A stretch of 64,000 nt of DNA. Source: an uncultured Pelagibacteraceae bacterium. GTDB lineage: Bacteria; Pseudomonadota; Alphaproteobacteria; Pelagibacterales; AG-422-B15. The stretch's first letter is position 1; each line of letters starts with the position of its first letter. Shown here in pieces: positions 29,780 through 42,457 of this stretch. The position numbers and the translations under genes are program-made. Where the stretch lies: NCBI GenBank assembly GCA_902524795.1, contig CABZEU010000005.1, forward strand, positions 1 to 64,000. Direction: 5' to 3'. Under the pieces are notes generated by a model. That model did not search any database. It was not told where the DNA came from and was given only the letters and a program-made list of their open reading frames with translations.

Positions 29780-30498
29780 GAGAAGTACTGACCACCATTT
29801 GCAGATATGGTTGAACCAGTTATAAATCCAGCATCATCGCTTGCAAGGAAGGTAACAATTCTTGATACTTCATCAACTGTACCTAAGCGGCCTATTGGAA
29901 TTTGAGCAAGAATTCCTTCCATGACTTTTTCTGGGGTATCAGCAAGTAATTCTGTGCTAATATAACCTGGTGCAACAGCATTGACGGTTATGTTCTTTCT
30001 TGCTGTCTCTTGGGCAAGTGCTTTAGTAAAACCAATTACTCCTGCTTTTGCAGCACTATAGTTAACAACACCCATTTGACCCTTTTGACCATTAATTGAT
30101 GAAATCGAAATAATTCTTCCAAATCCTTTTTCTCTCATGCCATCTAGTACACATCGTGTCATATAAAAAACTGAGTCTAAATCAACTCTGATGACATCAT
30201 CCCATTGCTCAATTGTCATCTTGTGCGTCATTGCAGCTTTAGTAATTCCAGCATTATTTACTAGGATGTCAATAGCTCCTAATTTTTCAACTACTTGTTT
30301 AACGCCATCTTCACATGCAGCTGGATCAGCTACATTCCATTTAAAGACCTCTACTCCATTTTCAGATGAAAATTTTTCTGCAGCCTCAGAATTTGAACCG
30401 TATGTTGCTGCAACTTTACATCCACTATTCTTTAGCGCTATGGATATTGCTGCACCAATACCTCTTGTTCCACCAGTTACTAATGCTACTTTTGTCAT
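29776..30498 (-). CDS. phaB: Acetoacetyl-CoA reductase
   Basis: SDR with MTKVALVTGGTRGIGAAIS, INGQKGQMGVVNYSAAKAG, GGQYFS C-terminus; next to phaA. Start reset to ATG 30498. Confidence 0.92.
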   Translation of the reverse strand: MTKVALVTGGTRGIGAAISIALKNSGCKVAATYGSNSEAAEKFSSENGVEVFKWNVADPAACEDGVKQVVEKLGAIDILVNNAGITKAAMTHKMTIEQWDDVIRVDLDSVFYMTRCVLDGMREKGFGRIISISSINGQKGQMGVVNYSAAKAGVIGFTKALAQETARKNITVNAVAPGYISTELLADTPEKVMEGILAQIPIGRLGTVDEVSRIVTFLASDDAGFITGSTISANGGQYFS

Positions 30499-30511
30499 AA
30501 TATTCTCCTTT

Positions 30512-31684
30512 TTATCTTTCAACACATAAAGCGACACCCATGCCACCGCCAATGCATAGTGTTGCAAGGCCTTTTTTCGCATCTTGTCTTTTCATTTGAT
30601 TTAATAATGTCACTAAGATTCTTGCTCCAGAAGCACCGATTGGATGGCCAATTGCTATAGCTCCACCATTGACATTTACTTTAGATGTATCCCAGCCCAT
30701 TTCTTTATTTACTGCACATGATTGGGCTGCAAAAGCTTCATTTGACTCAATCAAATCTAAGTCAGCAACACTCCATCCAGCTTTCTCTAAGGCTTTTCTA
30801 CTGGCCGGTATTGGACCAGTGCCCATTATTGAAGGATCAACTCCAGCACTTGCCCATGAAACAATACGAGCGATAGGTTCTATATTTTTTTTCTTAACTT
30901 CTTCTCCAGACATAACAGTCATTGCCGCAGCACCATCGTTAATTCCACTCGCATTGGCTGCTGTTACAGTACCTTCTTTTGAAAAAGCTGGTCTTAGAGT
31001 CGCAAGTTTTTCTAACTGTACATTATCCTTAATGTATTCATCACTATCAAAGACAACAGTTTCTTTTCTTGTTTTTATTTCAACGCCAACAATTTCATCT
31101 TTAAATATACCTTCAGATTTTGCCTTGCTTGCTCTCTTTTGAGACTCGACAGCAAATTCGTCTTGTTGATCACGAGTTATTTGCCATTGTTGAGCAACAT
31201 TCTCAGCTGTTGTACCCATATGATAACCATTGAAAGCATCCCAGAGGCCGTCTTTAATCATTGAGTCCACCATTTGGTTATCTCCCATTTTTGTTCCATT
31301 TCTTAAATGAGAACAATGAGGAGATTGACTCATAGACTCTTGGCCGCCAGCAACAATAATATTTGCATCATTGTTCATGATCGCTTGATACGCTAGTGCC
31401 ACGCTTCTTAGTCCGGATCCACACACTTGATTTACAAGCCATGCTGGTGTTTCCTTATTTAAACCTGCATTTATTGCCGCTTGTCTTGCTGGATTCTGGC
31501 CAGTCGCGGCCGTTAATACTTGACCTAGTATAACTTCCTCTACTTCAGAAGCCTCAACATTAGACCTACCGATAGCATCTTTAATTACAATTTTGCCCAA
31601 GTCATGAGCAGGCATGTTTGCTAATGATCCATTGAAAGAACCTACAGCTGTTCTAACAGCGGATGTGATAAAAACTTCATTCAT
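30512..31684 (-). CDS. phaA: Acetyl-CoA acetyltransferase (thiolase)
   Basis: [66 protein letters not shown]. Confidence 0.95.
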   Translation of the reverse strand: MNEVFITSAVRTAVGSFNGSLANMPAHDLGKIVIKDAIGRSNVEASEVEEVILGQVLTAATGQNPARQAAINAGLNKETPAWLVNQVCGSGLRSVALAYQAIMNNDANIIVAGGQESMSQSPHCSHLRNGTKMGDNQMVDSMIKDGLWDAFNGYHMGTTAENVAQQWQITRDQQDEFAVESQKRASKAKSEGIFKDEIVGVEIKTRKETVVFDSDEYIKDNVQLEKLATLRPAFSKEGTVTAANASGINDGAAAMTVMSGEEVKKKNIEPIARIVSWASAGVDPSIMGTGPIPASRKALEKAGWSVADLDLIESNEAFAAQSCAVNKEMGWDTSKVNVNGGAIAIGHPIGASGARILVTLLNQMKRQDAKKGLATLCIGGGMGVALCVER

Positions 31685-31696
31685 AAATGTACCTCT

Positions 31697-32416
31697 TTAA
31701 GCGCCAATATCTGGCAAATTTTCCGATCTGAGGGGATCAAGATAACTTGCCGACTGTATTTTGCAACTATTATTTAAGTTTATCATCAGAGGATTCCCTG
31801 TGGGAATTTCTAAATTCACTATTTCTTTGTCTGAAACAGAAAAAAGATATTTGCAAAGAGCACGCAAGCTGTTTCCATGTGCCGAAATAATAGTAGTATT
31901 TTTTAGTACTATTGGCTTTATGTTATTCTCCCAATAGGGAATTACTCTCTCATAAGTATCTGCTAAACATTCTGTTAAAGGTAAATTTGTAATTCCCTTA
32001 TATAAAGGATCAAGTTTTGGGTTCATCTCACTATCAGCATTTAACGCTGGTGGAGGAGTGTTATATCCCCGGCGCCATTTAAGAAATTGTTCTTCTCCAT
32101 ATTTCTCTTTAACTTCATCTTTATTTAAACCTTGAAGAGCACCATAGTGTCTTTCATTCAATTCCCACGCATAATTTACTTCTACATCGTTTAAGTTTAA
32201 ATATTTTACTATTATGTTCAGAGTTTCTTGAGCTCTCTTTAGGTAAGAAGTAAATGCAGCTGTTGGTTTAAGATTTACTTTTGAGATTAAATCAGCGGCC
32301 TTTAATGCTTCACTTGTTCCTTCAGAGTCTAAATCAACATCAACCCAGCCAGTAAAAATATTTTTTTTATTCCAAACACTTTTACCGTGCCTGATTAATA
32401 TTAACTGATTAGACAC
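31697..32416 (-). CDS. gpmA: 2,3-bisphosphoglycerate-dependent phosphoglycerate mutase
   Basis: LILIRHGKSVWNKKNIFTGWVDVDL, NERHYGALQGLNKDE, SAHGNSLRAL. Confidence 0.95.
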   Translation of the reverse strand: MSNQLILIRHGKSVWNKKNIFTGWVDVDLDSEGTSEALKAADLISKVNLKPTAAFTSYLKRAQETLNIIVKYLNLNDVEVNYAWELNERHYGALQGLNKDEVKEKYGEEQFLKWRRGYNTPPPALNADSEMNPKLDPLYKGITNLPLTECLADTYERVIPYWENNIKPIVLKNTTIISAHGNSLRALCKYLFSVSDKEIVNLEIPTGNPLMINLNNSCKIQSASYLDPLRSENLPDIGA

Positions 32417-33357
32417 TAAGAATTTACTTGATTAACAATGTTGTTGTTAAGAAGATAATCAGCTATTTGTTCTGCTATCTGTACAGCAACTTTTTCTTGA
32501 GCTTCAGCTGTGCTTGCGCCAATGTGTGGGGTCATTACAACATTGTGCATCCCACTAAAAATGCTATCTGTTTGTGGCTCAGTTTCATAAACATCACACC
32601 CATACCCAGCTATGCCATCTTCATCTAAGGCTAATTTGACATCATATTCATTTACAATGCCGCCTCTTGCGCAATTAATAATAATCGCAGTTTTTTTCAT
32701 TTTAGTTATTGACACACTGTTGACCATATATTTTGATTTATCTGATAATTTATTGTGAAAAGTAATAATATCTGATTGTGCAATTAATTCATCAAAGGAA
32801 AGATTACTTATACCGTATTTACTTTCATCACCAGTTAATAGTGAAGAACTATTTACAACGACATTCATGCCATAAGCTTTTGAAATTTCACAAATCTTCT
32901 TTCCTATATTTCCAAATCCCACAATACCAATTGTCTTTCCAAGCATTTCAGAGCCAATAAATTTCTTTTTTTCCCATTTTTTATTGTGCATCGATTGATT
33001 AGCATTTGTTATATTTCTCATTAATGCATGAATGATAGAGAATGTGAGCTCAGCGGTAGCCTGAACATTTCCAAGTGGAGTATTCATCACCACTATATTT
33101 TTCTTTGATGCCGCCTCAAGGTCAACGTTATCAACGCCAACTCCAGGTCGACCAATGACTTTTAAATTTCCAGCACTTTCAATAATTTTTTCGGTAACTG
33201 TAACAGCTGATCTTATAACAAGACCCGAGTAATTAACAATTTCAGCACAAATTTCGTCTTCACTCAATCCGACCTTTTGATCATATTCTATTTTATATTT
33301 TTCAAAAACTCTAAATACAGCATCAGATACATTGTCTGCAATTAAAACTTTATTCAT
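32416..33357 (-). CDS. serA: D-3-phosphoglycerate dehydrogenase, short form
   Basis: D-2-hydroxyacid dehydrogenase: IGRPGVGVDNVDLEAASKKNI, GKTIGIVGFGNIGKKIC, INCARGGIVNE, TPHIGASTAEAQ; overlaps serC. About 313 aa, so no C-terminal regulatory domain. Confidence 0.88.
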   Translation of the reverse strand: MNKVLIADNVSDAVFRVFEKYKIEYDQKVGLSEDEICAEIVNYSGLVIRSAVTVTEKIIESAGNLKVIGRPGVGVDNVDLEAASKKNIVVMNTPLGNVQATAELTFSIIHALMRNITNANQSMHNKKWEKKKFIGSEMLGKTIGIVGFGNIGKKICEISKAYGMNVVVNSSSLLTGDESKYGISNLSFDELIAQSDIITFHNKLSDKSKYMVNSVSITKMKKTAIIINCARGGIVNEYDVKLALDEDGIAGYGCDVYETEPQTDSIFSGMHNVVMTPHIGASTAEAQEKVAVQIAEQIADYLLNNNIVNQVNS

Positions 33358-34514
33358 TTTTGAAAGCTTGATTTTACAGATGAATATGCCCAATCAATCC
33401 ATGGAAGAACCATTTCAACGTTTTTATTTTCAACCGTAGAGCCTCCCCAAATTCTAATTCCTGGTGGAGCTGTTTTGTATGAGTTTAAATCATAACCAGC
33501 TTCATTAGTTTCTAATTGGGAACATACTTCAGCCATAAACTTTTTCTGATCATCACTATTCAAAGATTTAAACCACTCATCTTTTGGTATGATACATATG
33601 GACGTACAGGACCTTGTTTTCGGATCCTTCGCTAAAAACTCAAAATTTTCATTTGTTTCAATCCAATCACTTACTATTTTTAAGTTGTTTTCAGATATTT
33701 CTATTAATTTTGAAAGTCCACCAATTTCATTGGACCAATTAAGAGAGTTTAAAACATCCTCTACACTTATCATTGAGGGTGTATTAATTGTGGTGCCAGA
33801 AAAAATTCCTGATATTAATTTTTGATTTTGCGCCAACCTAAATACTTTTGGAATAGGCCATGGTGGCGTAAAGCTTTCAAGCCGCTCCACGGCCCTTGGT
33901 GATAAAATTAACATTCCATGAGCAGCTTCACTGCCTAAAACTTTTTGCCATGAATATGTAACTACATCAAGTTTTGGCCAATCCATTTCCATTGAAAATA
34001 CTGCAGAGGTGGCATCGCAAATAGTTAATCCCTTACGATCGTCACTTATCCAATCAGTATTTTTAATTCTTACTCCTGCAGTGGTCCCATTCCATGTGAA
34101 TACAATATCATTGTCAGGATTACTTTTCGAAAAGTCAGGTATATCTCCATAGTCTGCTTTAACTAGAATTTTATTATCAAGAGGCAGTTGTTCACCGGCA
34201 TCAATATTCCAGTCATGTCCAAAGTTTTCCCAAGAATATACCTCAACACCTCTCTGACCCAACATGCACCACATAGCCATCTCTACCGCACCTGTATCAG
34301 AAGCAGGTACAATTCCTATTAAGTAATCGTCGGGTATTTGAAGTATTTCTCTTGATTTATTAATGACTTCTTGTAATTTTTTAACTGCCGCACCAGAACG
34401 ATGTGACCTTGATAACGCTGCATCTTTTAACTTGTCTAATGACCATCCAGGAGGCTTAGCACAAGGTCCAGAAGAAAAGTAGGGGTAATGCGGTTTTGAT
34501 GTAGGTTTTTCCAT
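33354..34514 (-). CDS. serC: Phosphoserine aminotransferase
   Basis: YFSSGPCAKPPGWSLDKL, DATSAVFSMEMDWPKLDVVTYSWQKVLGSEAAHGML. Confidence 0.94.
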   Translation of the reverse strand: MEKPTSKPHYPYFSSGPCAKPPGWSLDKLKDAALSRSHRSGAAVKKLQEVINKSREILQIPDDYLIGIVPASDTGAVEMAMWCMLGQRGVEVYSWENFGHDWNIDAGEQLPLDNKILVKADYGDIPDFSKSNPDNDIVFTWNGTTAGVRIKNTDWISDDRKGLTICDATSAVFSMEMDWPKLDVVTYSWQKVLGSEAAHGMLILSPRAVERLESFTPPWPIPKVFRLAQNQKLISGIFSGTTINTPSMISVEDVLNSLNWSNEIGGLSKLIEISENNLKIVSDWIETNENFEFLAKDPKTRSCTSICIIPKDEWFKSLNSDDQKKFMAEVCSQLETNEAGYDLNSYKTAPPGIRIWGGSTVENKNVEMVLPWIDWAYSSVKSSFQK

Positions 34515-34515
34515 T

Positions 34516-35730
34516 TTATATATCCATTAATAAATTTACCAAGCCATCTGCTGGCTTAGGATCAAAGTAAGTAGATTTTTTAGGCACTGTCTTACCTCTA
34601 TCCGCTATGGACATTATCTTTTTCATCGGCATCGGGCAAATGAAAAATCCAATATTAGCCCTTCTTGAGTCTACCTCTTTCATTAATTTTTTATGAACGC
34701 TGAGGCCGGGCAGATTAATAATGGAGATAAGGGAGTTGTTCTGATTTTTATTAGCGATATTTTTTATAATTATTTTTTCAACTATATCTACATCAGTCTC
34801 ATATTTAGAATATATTTTAGGATCAGATCTAAGCGAAACACTATACCAAGATTTGTTCAAATATATCATCAGATCACCAGGTTTAAGAGGGTTTTGAAAC
34901 CTAGATTTTTTTGAGATCATGAATTTTTTATTTAATAAGCCTATAAATTTTTTCGTATTAAATTTATTAAACTTTGCTAATCGATGAAAACTTAGAATAT
35001 TAACTGACTGCTCATCAAAAATTGCTGTTAAAAGATTTATCTTCTTTTTTTTACTCGAACCAGTATTAATTTTTTTGTCAAGGTTTTCAATTGCATCAAA
35101 TCGATGATGCCCATCAGCGATATAATATTGTTTAATGCTAGATAATTTTTTTGCTATTAAGTTAATATCTTTAGTATTATCAACTTTCCATAGTGAGCGA
35201 GTTGTGCCACCAGCAGACTTATATTTATAAAGTGGTTTTTTAATTTTATATTTTGAAAAAATCAAATTCAGATTAATTTTATCTTTATATGAAAGATAGA
35301 CAGGGCCAATTTGCATCTTAGTGTGCTCTATTGTCTCTAATATAGAATTTGAACGAGCCTTATAAATTGCTTCGTGTTTTAAAATTCTTTTATTTCTTCT
35401 ATCAAATTCAATTGACGCTACTATGCCGAACTGATTTTTATCATATTTATTTAGTCGGTATACGTAGAAAGCTTCACTTTTTTCCTGGATAATAATTTTA
35501 TTTTTAATCATTGCATCCAAATGATCAAAGGCATGCTTTTTAGAATTTTTTTTAGATATGTTTGGATAAAATGCTTTGGGACTTACAACATTAAGGAAAT
35601 TGTACTCAGATTGATTTAATATTTTTTTTAACTGCTTGTCTGTTAGATTATCAAATGTTGGTAAGACCACTTCTTCTAAACGTCGCTTCAATGGCCTATA
35701 TGCCTTAAATGGTTTTACCAAAAATACCAT
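34516..35730 (-). CDS. DUF1015 family protein
   Basis: YYIADGHHRFDAIENL, IFDEQSVNILSFHRL, ADRGKTVPKKSTYFDPKPADGLV, typical DUF1015 motifs; adjacent to serC. Confidence 0.88.
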   Translation of the reverse strand: MVFLVKPFKAYRPLKRRLEEVVLPTFDNLTDKQLKKILNQSEYNFLNVVSPKAFYPNISKKNSKKHAFDHLDAMIKNKIIIQEKSEAFYVYRLNKYDKNQFGIVASIEFDRRNKRILKHEAIYKARSNSILETIEHTKMQIGPVYLSYKDKINLNLIFSKYKIKKPLYKYKSAGGTTRSLWKVDNTKDINLIAKKLSSIKQYYIADGHHRFDAIENLDKKINTGSSKKKKINLLTAIFDEQSVNILSFHRLAKFNKFNTKKFIGLLNKKFMISKKSRFQNPLKPGDLMIYLNKSWYSVSLRSDPKIYSKYETDVDIVEKIIIKNIANKNQNNSLISIINLPGLSVHKKLMKEVDSRRANIGFFICPMPMKKIMSIADRGKTVPKKSTYFDPKPADGLVNLLMDI

Positions 35731-35831
35731 AATCGAATAAATTAATTAAAATTGAACAAGCAAGATATATATACGTATATTTTATGCTTAAAAACCATTG
35801 ATTTTAAGTTTTTTTAACAAAATTATGGCTA

Positions 35832-35859
35832 TTGACAGCAGAAAAGTGGGGTATATATT
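35832..35859 (+). promoter_or_regulatory. Putative sigma-70-type promoter of rplU-rpmA
   Basis: TTGACA at 35832-35837, 16-nt spacer, TATATT at 35854-35859; about 35 nt before the rplU ATG. Confidence 0.65.
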
Positions 35860-35894
35860 CAGCCAGACTTAAAAATCAAAAAATCAAAATTATT

Positions 35895-36329
35895 ATGTTT
35901 GCAATAATCTCAACTGGTGGGAAACAATATAAAGTAAGCCAGGACACCGTTCTAACAGTTAACAAGCTTGAAGGCAAAGATGGTGACAAAATTACAATAA
36001 ATGAGGTATTGTTTGCTTGTAATGGCGATCAATTTTCTGTTGGTTCACCTCAAATTGATGGAGCCAAAGTTAGTGCTGAGATACTAAAGCAAGATCGCGA
36101 TAGAAAAATATTAGTATTTAAGAAAAAGAGAAGAAAAAACTACAGAAGACTTAATGGACATAGGCAGGATATTACTTTCTTAAGAGTTAATTCATTGGAC
36201 ATACCAGGATTTGCTGCAGTGAAAACAACCAAGAAAGCTTCTGCAAAAGAGAAAATTAAAGGTGAAGATGTGGCTGTGAAAAAAAAGGCAGTAGCAAAGA
36301 AAAAGACAACAAAGAAAAAGGGTGAATAA
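35895..36329 (+). CDS. rplU: 50S ribosomal protein L21
   Basis: [25 protein letters not shown]...[23 protein letters not shown], Lys-rich tail. ATG 35895 preferred over the TTG 35832 of the ORF track. Confidence 0.96.
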   Translation: MFAIISTGGKQYKVSQDTVLTVNKLEGKDGDKITINEVLFACNGDQFSVGSPQIDGAKVSAEILKQDRDRKILVFKKKRRKNYRRLNGHRQDITFLRVNSLDIPGFAAVKTTKKASAKEKIKGEDVAVKKKAVAKKKTTKKKGE

Positions 36330-36331
36330 GA

Positions 36332-36589
36332 ATGGCTACTAAAAAAGCTGGTGGTTCGTCGAGAAATGGAAGAGATTCCGCAGGTCGAAGATTAGGAATT
36401 AAGAAGTACGGCGGTGAACAAGTTATACCAGGCAATATTATAGCAAGACAAAGGGGCACTAAATGGCACCCAGGTGAAAATGTTGGCTTGGGTAAGGATC
36501 ATACAATTTTTTCACTAGTTGATGGAATCGTAAGATTTGGAAAAAAGAAAAATGGCAGAACATTCATTTCTGTTGATCCCAAAAAATAA
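36332..36589 (+). CDS. rpmA: 50S ribosomal protein L27
   Basis: [52 protein letters not shown]. Confidence 0.98.
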   Translation: MATKKAGGSSRNGRDSAGRRLGIKKYGGEQVIPGNIIARQRGTKWHPGENVGLGKDHTIFSLVDGIVRFGKKKNGRTFISVDPKK

Positions 36590-36596
36590 AAAGTAA

Positions 36597-38706
<2,110 letters not shown>

Positions 38707-38710
<4 letters not shown>

Positions 38711-39963
38711 GTCTTGAAAATGAACTAGATAATTTAGGTAAAGAAAGCGTTGTTGCCTCCCAAGAAATCAAGTCCTTGAGTAAGCATGAAAAGAATGAAC
38801 TTTTAAAAGCTATCATAGAATCTTTAAAAAACGATAAAGATCTAATTCTTAAAGCTAATAAACGAGACATCGAAGAATCTCAAAATAAATTATCCAATGC
38901 AATGATTGACCGCTTGATGCTTGATGATCAAAGGTTTGAGGGTATTTTAGAGTCAATAAAAAATGTGATTTCTCTTGATGACCCTACTGGAAATATTTTA
39001 TTTACCAATGAAAGACCTAACGGAATGATTGTTGAAAGAGTGTCTGTTCCACTTGGGGTTATTGGGATTATATATGAAAGCAGACCAAATGTAACAATTG
39101 ACGCTACTGTACTATGCCTAAAAGCAGGAAATAGTGTGATTCTCAGAGGTGGTTCTGAGTGCTTCAATACAAATACAGCCATGGTCAACTCAATGCAAAA
39201 AGCTATGCGATCAAAATCTGTAAGTGAAAATATAGTTCAGTATGTAAATACAACCGACAGAGCGGCTGTTGATTATATGCTATCTAAAATGGATAAATAT
39301 ATTGATGTAATTGTCCCTCGAGGCGGTAAAGGTTTAGTCAAAAAAGTTCAGGATACTGCAAAAATTCCAGTTATTGGTCATCTTGATGGCATATGTCATC
39401 TTTATGTTGATGAAACATCCGATCCAGATGTTGCTAGTAAAATTGTAGAGAATGCAAAATTACGAAGAACTGGTATTTGTGGTGCCGCTGAAACAGTTCT
39501 TATAGACGAAAAGTGCATTGATAGTCATTTAGGTAAAATAATAGAAACTCTCATAAAAGGTGGTTGTGAAGTGAGAGGTGATAGCATATGCATGAATTAT
39601 TCCGATAAAGTAAAAGAAGCGACTGAAATTGATTGGGAAACTGAATATCTTGAAGCAATTATATCTATCAAAATTGTAAAGGATGTCGATGAAGCAATTG
39701 ATCATATAGCTAAATATGGATCAGGACATACAGAAAGCATAATTTCCGAAAACAAAAATAATGTTGAAAAATTTTTAAACTCAGTAGGTAGTGCAATCGT
39801 AATGCATAATGCGTCTACTCAGTTTGCTGATGGCGGAGAATTTGGCCTTGGTGCAGAAATTGGAATAGCAACGGGCAAGCTGCATGCAAGAGGTCCTGTA
39901 GGGCTTGAAGGTTTGACAACCTATAAATATATTGTTCGTGGAAGTGGGCAGGTAAGACCATAA
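38707..39963 (+). CDS. proA: Gamma-glutamyl phosphate reductase
   Basis: PLGVIGIIYESRPNVTIDATVLCLKAGN, LRRTGICGAAETVLI, FADGGEFGLGAEIGIATGKLHARGP. Confidence 0.98.
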
Positions 39964-40524
39964 ATGAAAGTAGGAATTTTAGGTAGTTCATTCAATCCTC
40001 CACACAAAGGTCATTTAGAAATATCAAATCGAGCATTAAGAACTTTTAGTTTGAACGAAGTTTGGTGGCTTATAACTAAGGTCAATCCATTAAAAAACTC
40101 CGCAGATTATATTTCATTAAATGAGCGCAAAAGTAAAATTGATGAAATCATCAAAAATGAGAATATTAAGTTCAAATATTATGAAGAAGAGACAAATTCT
40201 AACTATCTCATAGACAATCTTAAATATATAAAAGAAAAATTTTCAAAAGATACTTTCATTTTTCTTATGGGAAGCGACTCACTTAATGAAATGCATGAAT
40301 GGAAAGAATACAAGAATATATTTAATCAAATGCCTATTGCTGTATTCAATCGACAAGATAATGAATATCAATCGCTAAACTCAAAAGCGGCCAAAACATT
40401 TGAAAAATATCGCGTAGATGAACTATCCGGTAGCTCAATATTTACCGAAGTACCCTGCTGGACATTTATCAAAGATTTTGATGAAAATGTTTCGTCGACA
40501 GAAATTAGGTCTAAAATTGACTAG
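39964..40524 (+). CDS. nadD: Nicotinate-nucleotide adenylyltransferase
   Basis: VGILGSSFNPPHKGHLEIS, WWLITKVNPLK, FLMGSDSLNEMHEW. Confidence 0.95.
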   Translation: MKVGILGSSFNPPHKGHLEISNRALRTFSLNEVWWLITKVNPLKNSADYISLNERKSKIDEIIKNENIKFKYYEEETNSNYLIDNLKYIKEKFSKDTFIFLMGSDSLNEMHEWKEYKNIFNQMPIAVFNRQDNEYQSLNSKAAKTFEKYRVDELSGSSIFTEVPCWTFIKDFDENVSSTEIRSKID

Positions 40525-40840
40525 TATACTCAAAGATATTCTAAACGAATTAGAAGACAGTAAAGCTTCAGATATAGTTTCAATTAATATTTCAAAAAAA
40601 ACATCACTAGCTGATTACCTGGTATTTGCAACAGGGACCTCCAATCGGCATATTAATTCGATTTCACAATCAGTTAATAAAAAATTAAAGAAATTAAATA
40701 TAAAAAATCCTTCTATTGAGGGAAGCAATGATAGTGGTTGGATCGTTATTGATAGTGGAGATGTAATAGTGCATTTATTTAAAGATGAGATAAGGAAATT
40801 TTATAATCTTGAAAATATGTGGTCAATAGAAATAGAATAA
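40517..40840 (+). CDS. rsfS: Ribosomal silencing factor RsfS
   Basis: KASDIVSINISKKTSLADYLVFATGTSNRHINSIS, EGSNDSGWIVIDSGDVIVHLF. Start uncertain (TTG 40517 or ATG 40487), overlaps the nadD 3' end. Confidence 0.9.
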   Translation: MTSILKDILNELEDSKASDIVSINISKKTSLADYLVFATGTSNRHINSISQSVNKKLKKLNIKNPSIEGSNDSGWIVIDSGDVIVHLFKDEIRKFYNLENMWSIEIE

Positions 40841-40853
40841 TAGATGTAATGTC

Positions 40854-41291
40854 ATGGACATTGAGATTTTATATCATGATAAATTTAAATTTGAGCAAGA
40901 AGAGTATCTATTTAAAATGTATCTAAATCGTATTAGAAAAATATCTAATAATCTTATAACTAAAATTAAAACTGAAAAGGTTAATGATAAGTCTCTAATA
41001 AAGAAAATAAAATTAAAAAAAGGGACTGAAGCAATAATATTACTTGATGAAAAAGGTGAAGTAGTCACAACTGACAAATTCAAACATTTATTATTTGAAA
41101 CCTCCTTGAGTAAAATATTGTTTGTAATTGGAGGGACTGATGGATTTAGTAAGGAGATAAATAATTTGTGCAATAAGCGGATATCACTTAGTAATATGAC
41201 ACTTACACACTCTTTTGCTGCTATTATTTTATTAGAACAAATTTATAGATCTGTTACTATTAAAATTAATCATCCTTATCACAGAGCATAG
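40854..41291 (+). CDS. rlmH: 23S rRNA (pseudouridine1915-N3)-methyltransferase RlmH
   Basis: ILFVIGGTDGFSKEINNLCNKRISLSNMTLTHSFAAIILLEQIYRSVTIKINHPYHRA (C-terminal PYHR). Confidence 0.95.
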   Translation: MDIEILYHDKFKFEQEEYLFKMYLNRIRKISNNLITKIKTEKVNDKSLIKKIKLKKGTEAIILLDEKGEVVTTDKFKHLLFETSLSKILFVIGGTDGFSKEINNLCNKRISLSNMTLTHSFAAIILLEQIYRSVTIKINHPYHRA

Positions 41292-41292
41292 A

Positions 41293-42444
41293 ATGAAATT
41301 ATTTTTTACTTTTATTTTTTTTATATCTTCTTTTTTTAGTTTTAATTATTTATCAGCAAACAATCAGGATCTTTACAAAAAATTAGAGGTCTTTGGTGAT
41401 GTATTTGACATTATAAAACAGGATTATGTAGAAGAGATCAATGATGAAGAAGTAATTGAATATGCTATCAATGGAATGCTTCAATCGCTTGATCCCTTCT
41501 CAAGTTATATGGCCTCAGAAATATATTCTGACATGCAGGAAGAAACCAAAGGTAAATTCGGTGGACTTGGTATTGAGGTGACTATGGAAAATGGTTATGT
41601 CAAAGTTATTTCACCCATTGATGATACGCCGGCAGCAAAGGCTGGCGTAAGACCTGGTGATTACATTACGCATATTGATGACGTCGATGTTCTTGGATTA
41701 ACTCTTGCTGAAGCTGTTGAACTGTTAAGGGGTCCTGTCGGGAAGTCTCTTACCATCACCGTTGTTAGAATCGGTGAAGAGGATCCTCTAAATATTGAGT
41801 TAAAACGGGCAATAATTACAGTTCAAGCAGTAAAATTTCGGCCAGAAGGAAACATAGGCTACATCAGACTGATCTCATTCAGTGAACAAGCAGATAAAGG
41901 AATAAAGAACGCTATAAAAGAATTAACCGCTAGTATAGGAAGTGAAAATATTGAGGGGTTTATTTTAGATTTAAGAAATAATCCTGGAGGTCTATTAGAA
42001 CAATCTGCAAAGGTCACAAATAATTTTTTAAGATCAGGTGAAATCGTTTCCATAAAGGGAAGAGATAAAAATGATATCTCAAGGTTTACTGCATCAGGTG
42101 GAGATATTGCAAGTGATAAACCTATGATAGTTTTAATTAATCAAGGATCTGCCTCTGCATCAGAAATTGTTGCTGGAGCTCTGCAAGATCATAAAAGAGC
42201 AATTATTATTGGTGAGCAATCTTATGGTAAGGGATCAGTTCAAACAATTTTTCCTCTAAAGGATTTAAGTGCAATTCGTATGACTACAGCTTTATATTAT
42301 ACACCCTCAGGGGATTCAATTCATAAAGTTGGTATAACGCCGGATATAGAAGTTGAATTTATTTATAATGAAGATGATAACGAACAAGATAATCAACTTG
42401 ATTATGCCTTGGATCTCTTAAACAAAGACAGTGTTATAGAGTAA
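41293..42444 (+). CDS. ctpA: S41 family C-terminal processing peptidase
   Basis: Signal peptide; PDZ domain (KFGGLGIEVTMENGYVKVISPIDDTPAAKAG); DLRNNPGGLLEQ; NQGSASASEIVAGALQDHKRAIIIGEQSYGKGSVQ. Confidence 0.96.
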   Translation: MKLFFTFIFFISSFFSFNYLSANNQDLYKKLEVFGDVFDIIKQDYVEEINDEEVIEYAINGMLQSLDPFSSYMASEIYSDMQEETKGKFGGLGIEVTMENGYVKVISPIDDTPAAKAGVRPGDYITHIDDVDVLGLTLAEAVELLRGPVGKSLTITVVRIGEEDPLNIELKRAIITVQAVKFRPEGNIGYIRLISFSEQADKGIKNAIKELTASIGSENIEGFILDLRNNPGGLLEQSAKVTNNFLRSGEIVSIKGRDKNDISRFTASGGDIASDKPMIVLINQGSASASEIVAGALQDHKRAIIIGEQSYGKGSVQTIFPLKDLSAIRMTTALYYTPSGDSIHKVGITPDIEVEFIYNEDDNEQDNQLDYALDLLNKDSVIE

Positions 42445-42457
42445 AGTCATATATCGA

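Noticed and set aside
36200-36329. Lys-rich repetitive tail of L21 as a low-complexity insertion
   Set aside because: Lys/Ala-rich C-terminal extensions of L21 are common in alphaproteobacteria and the frame is intact.
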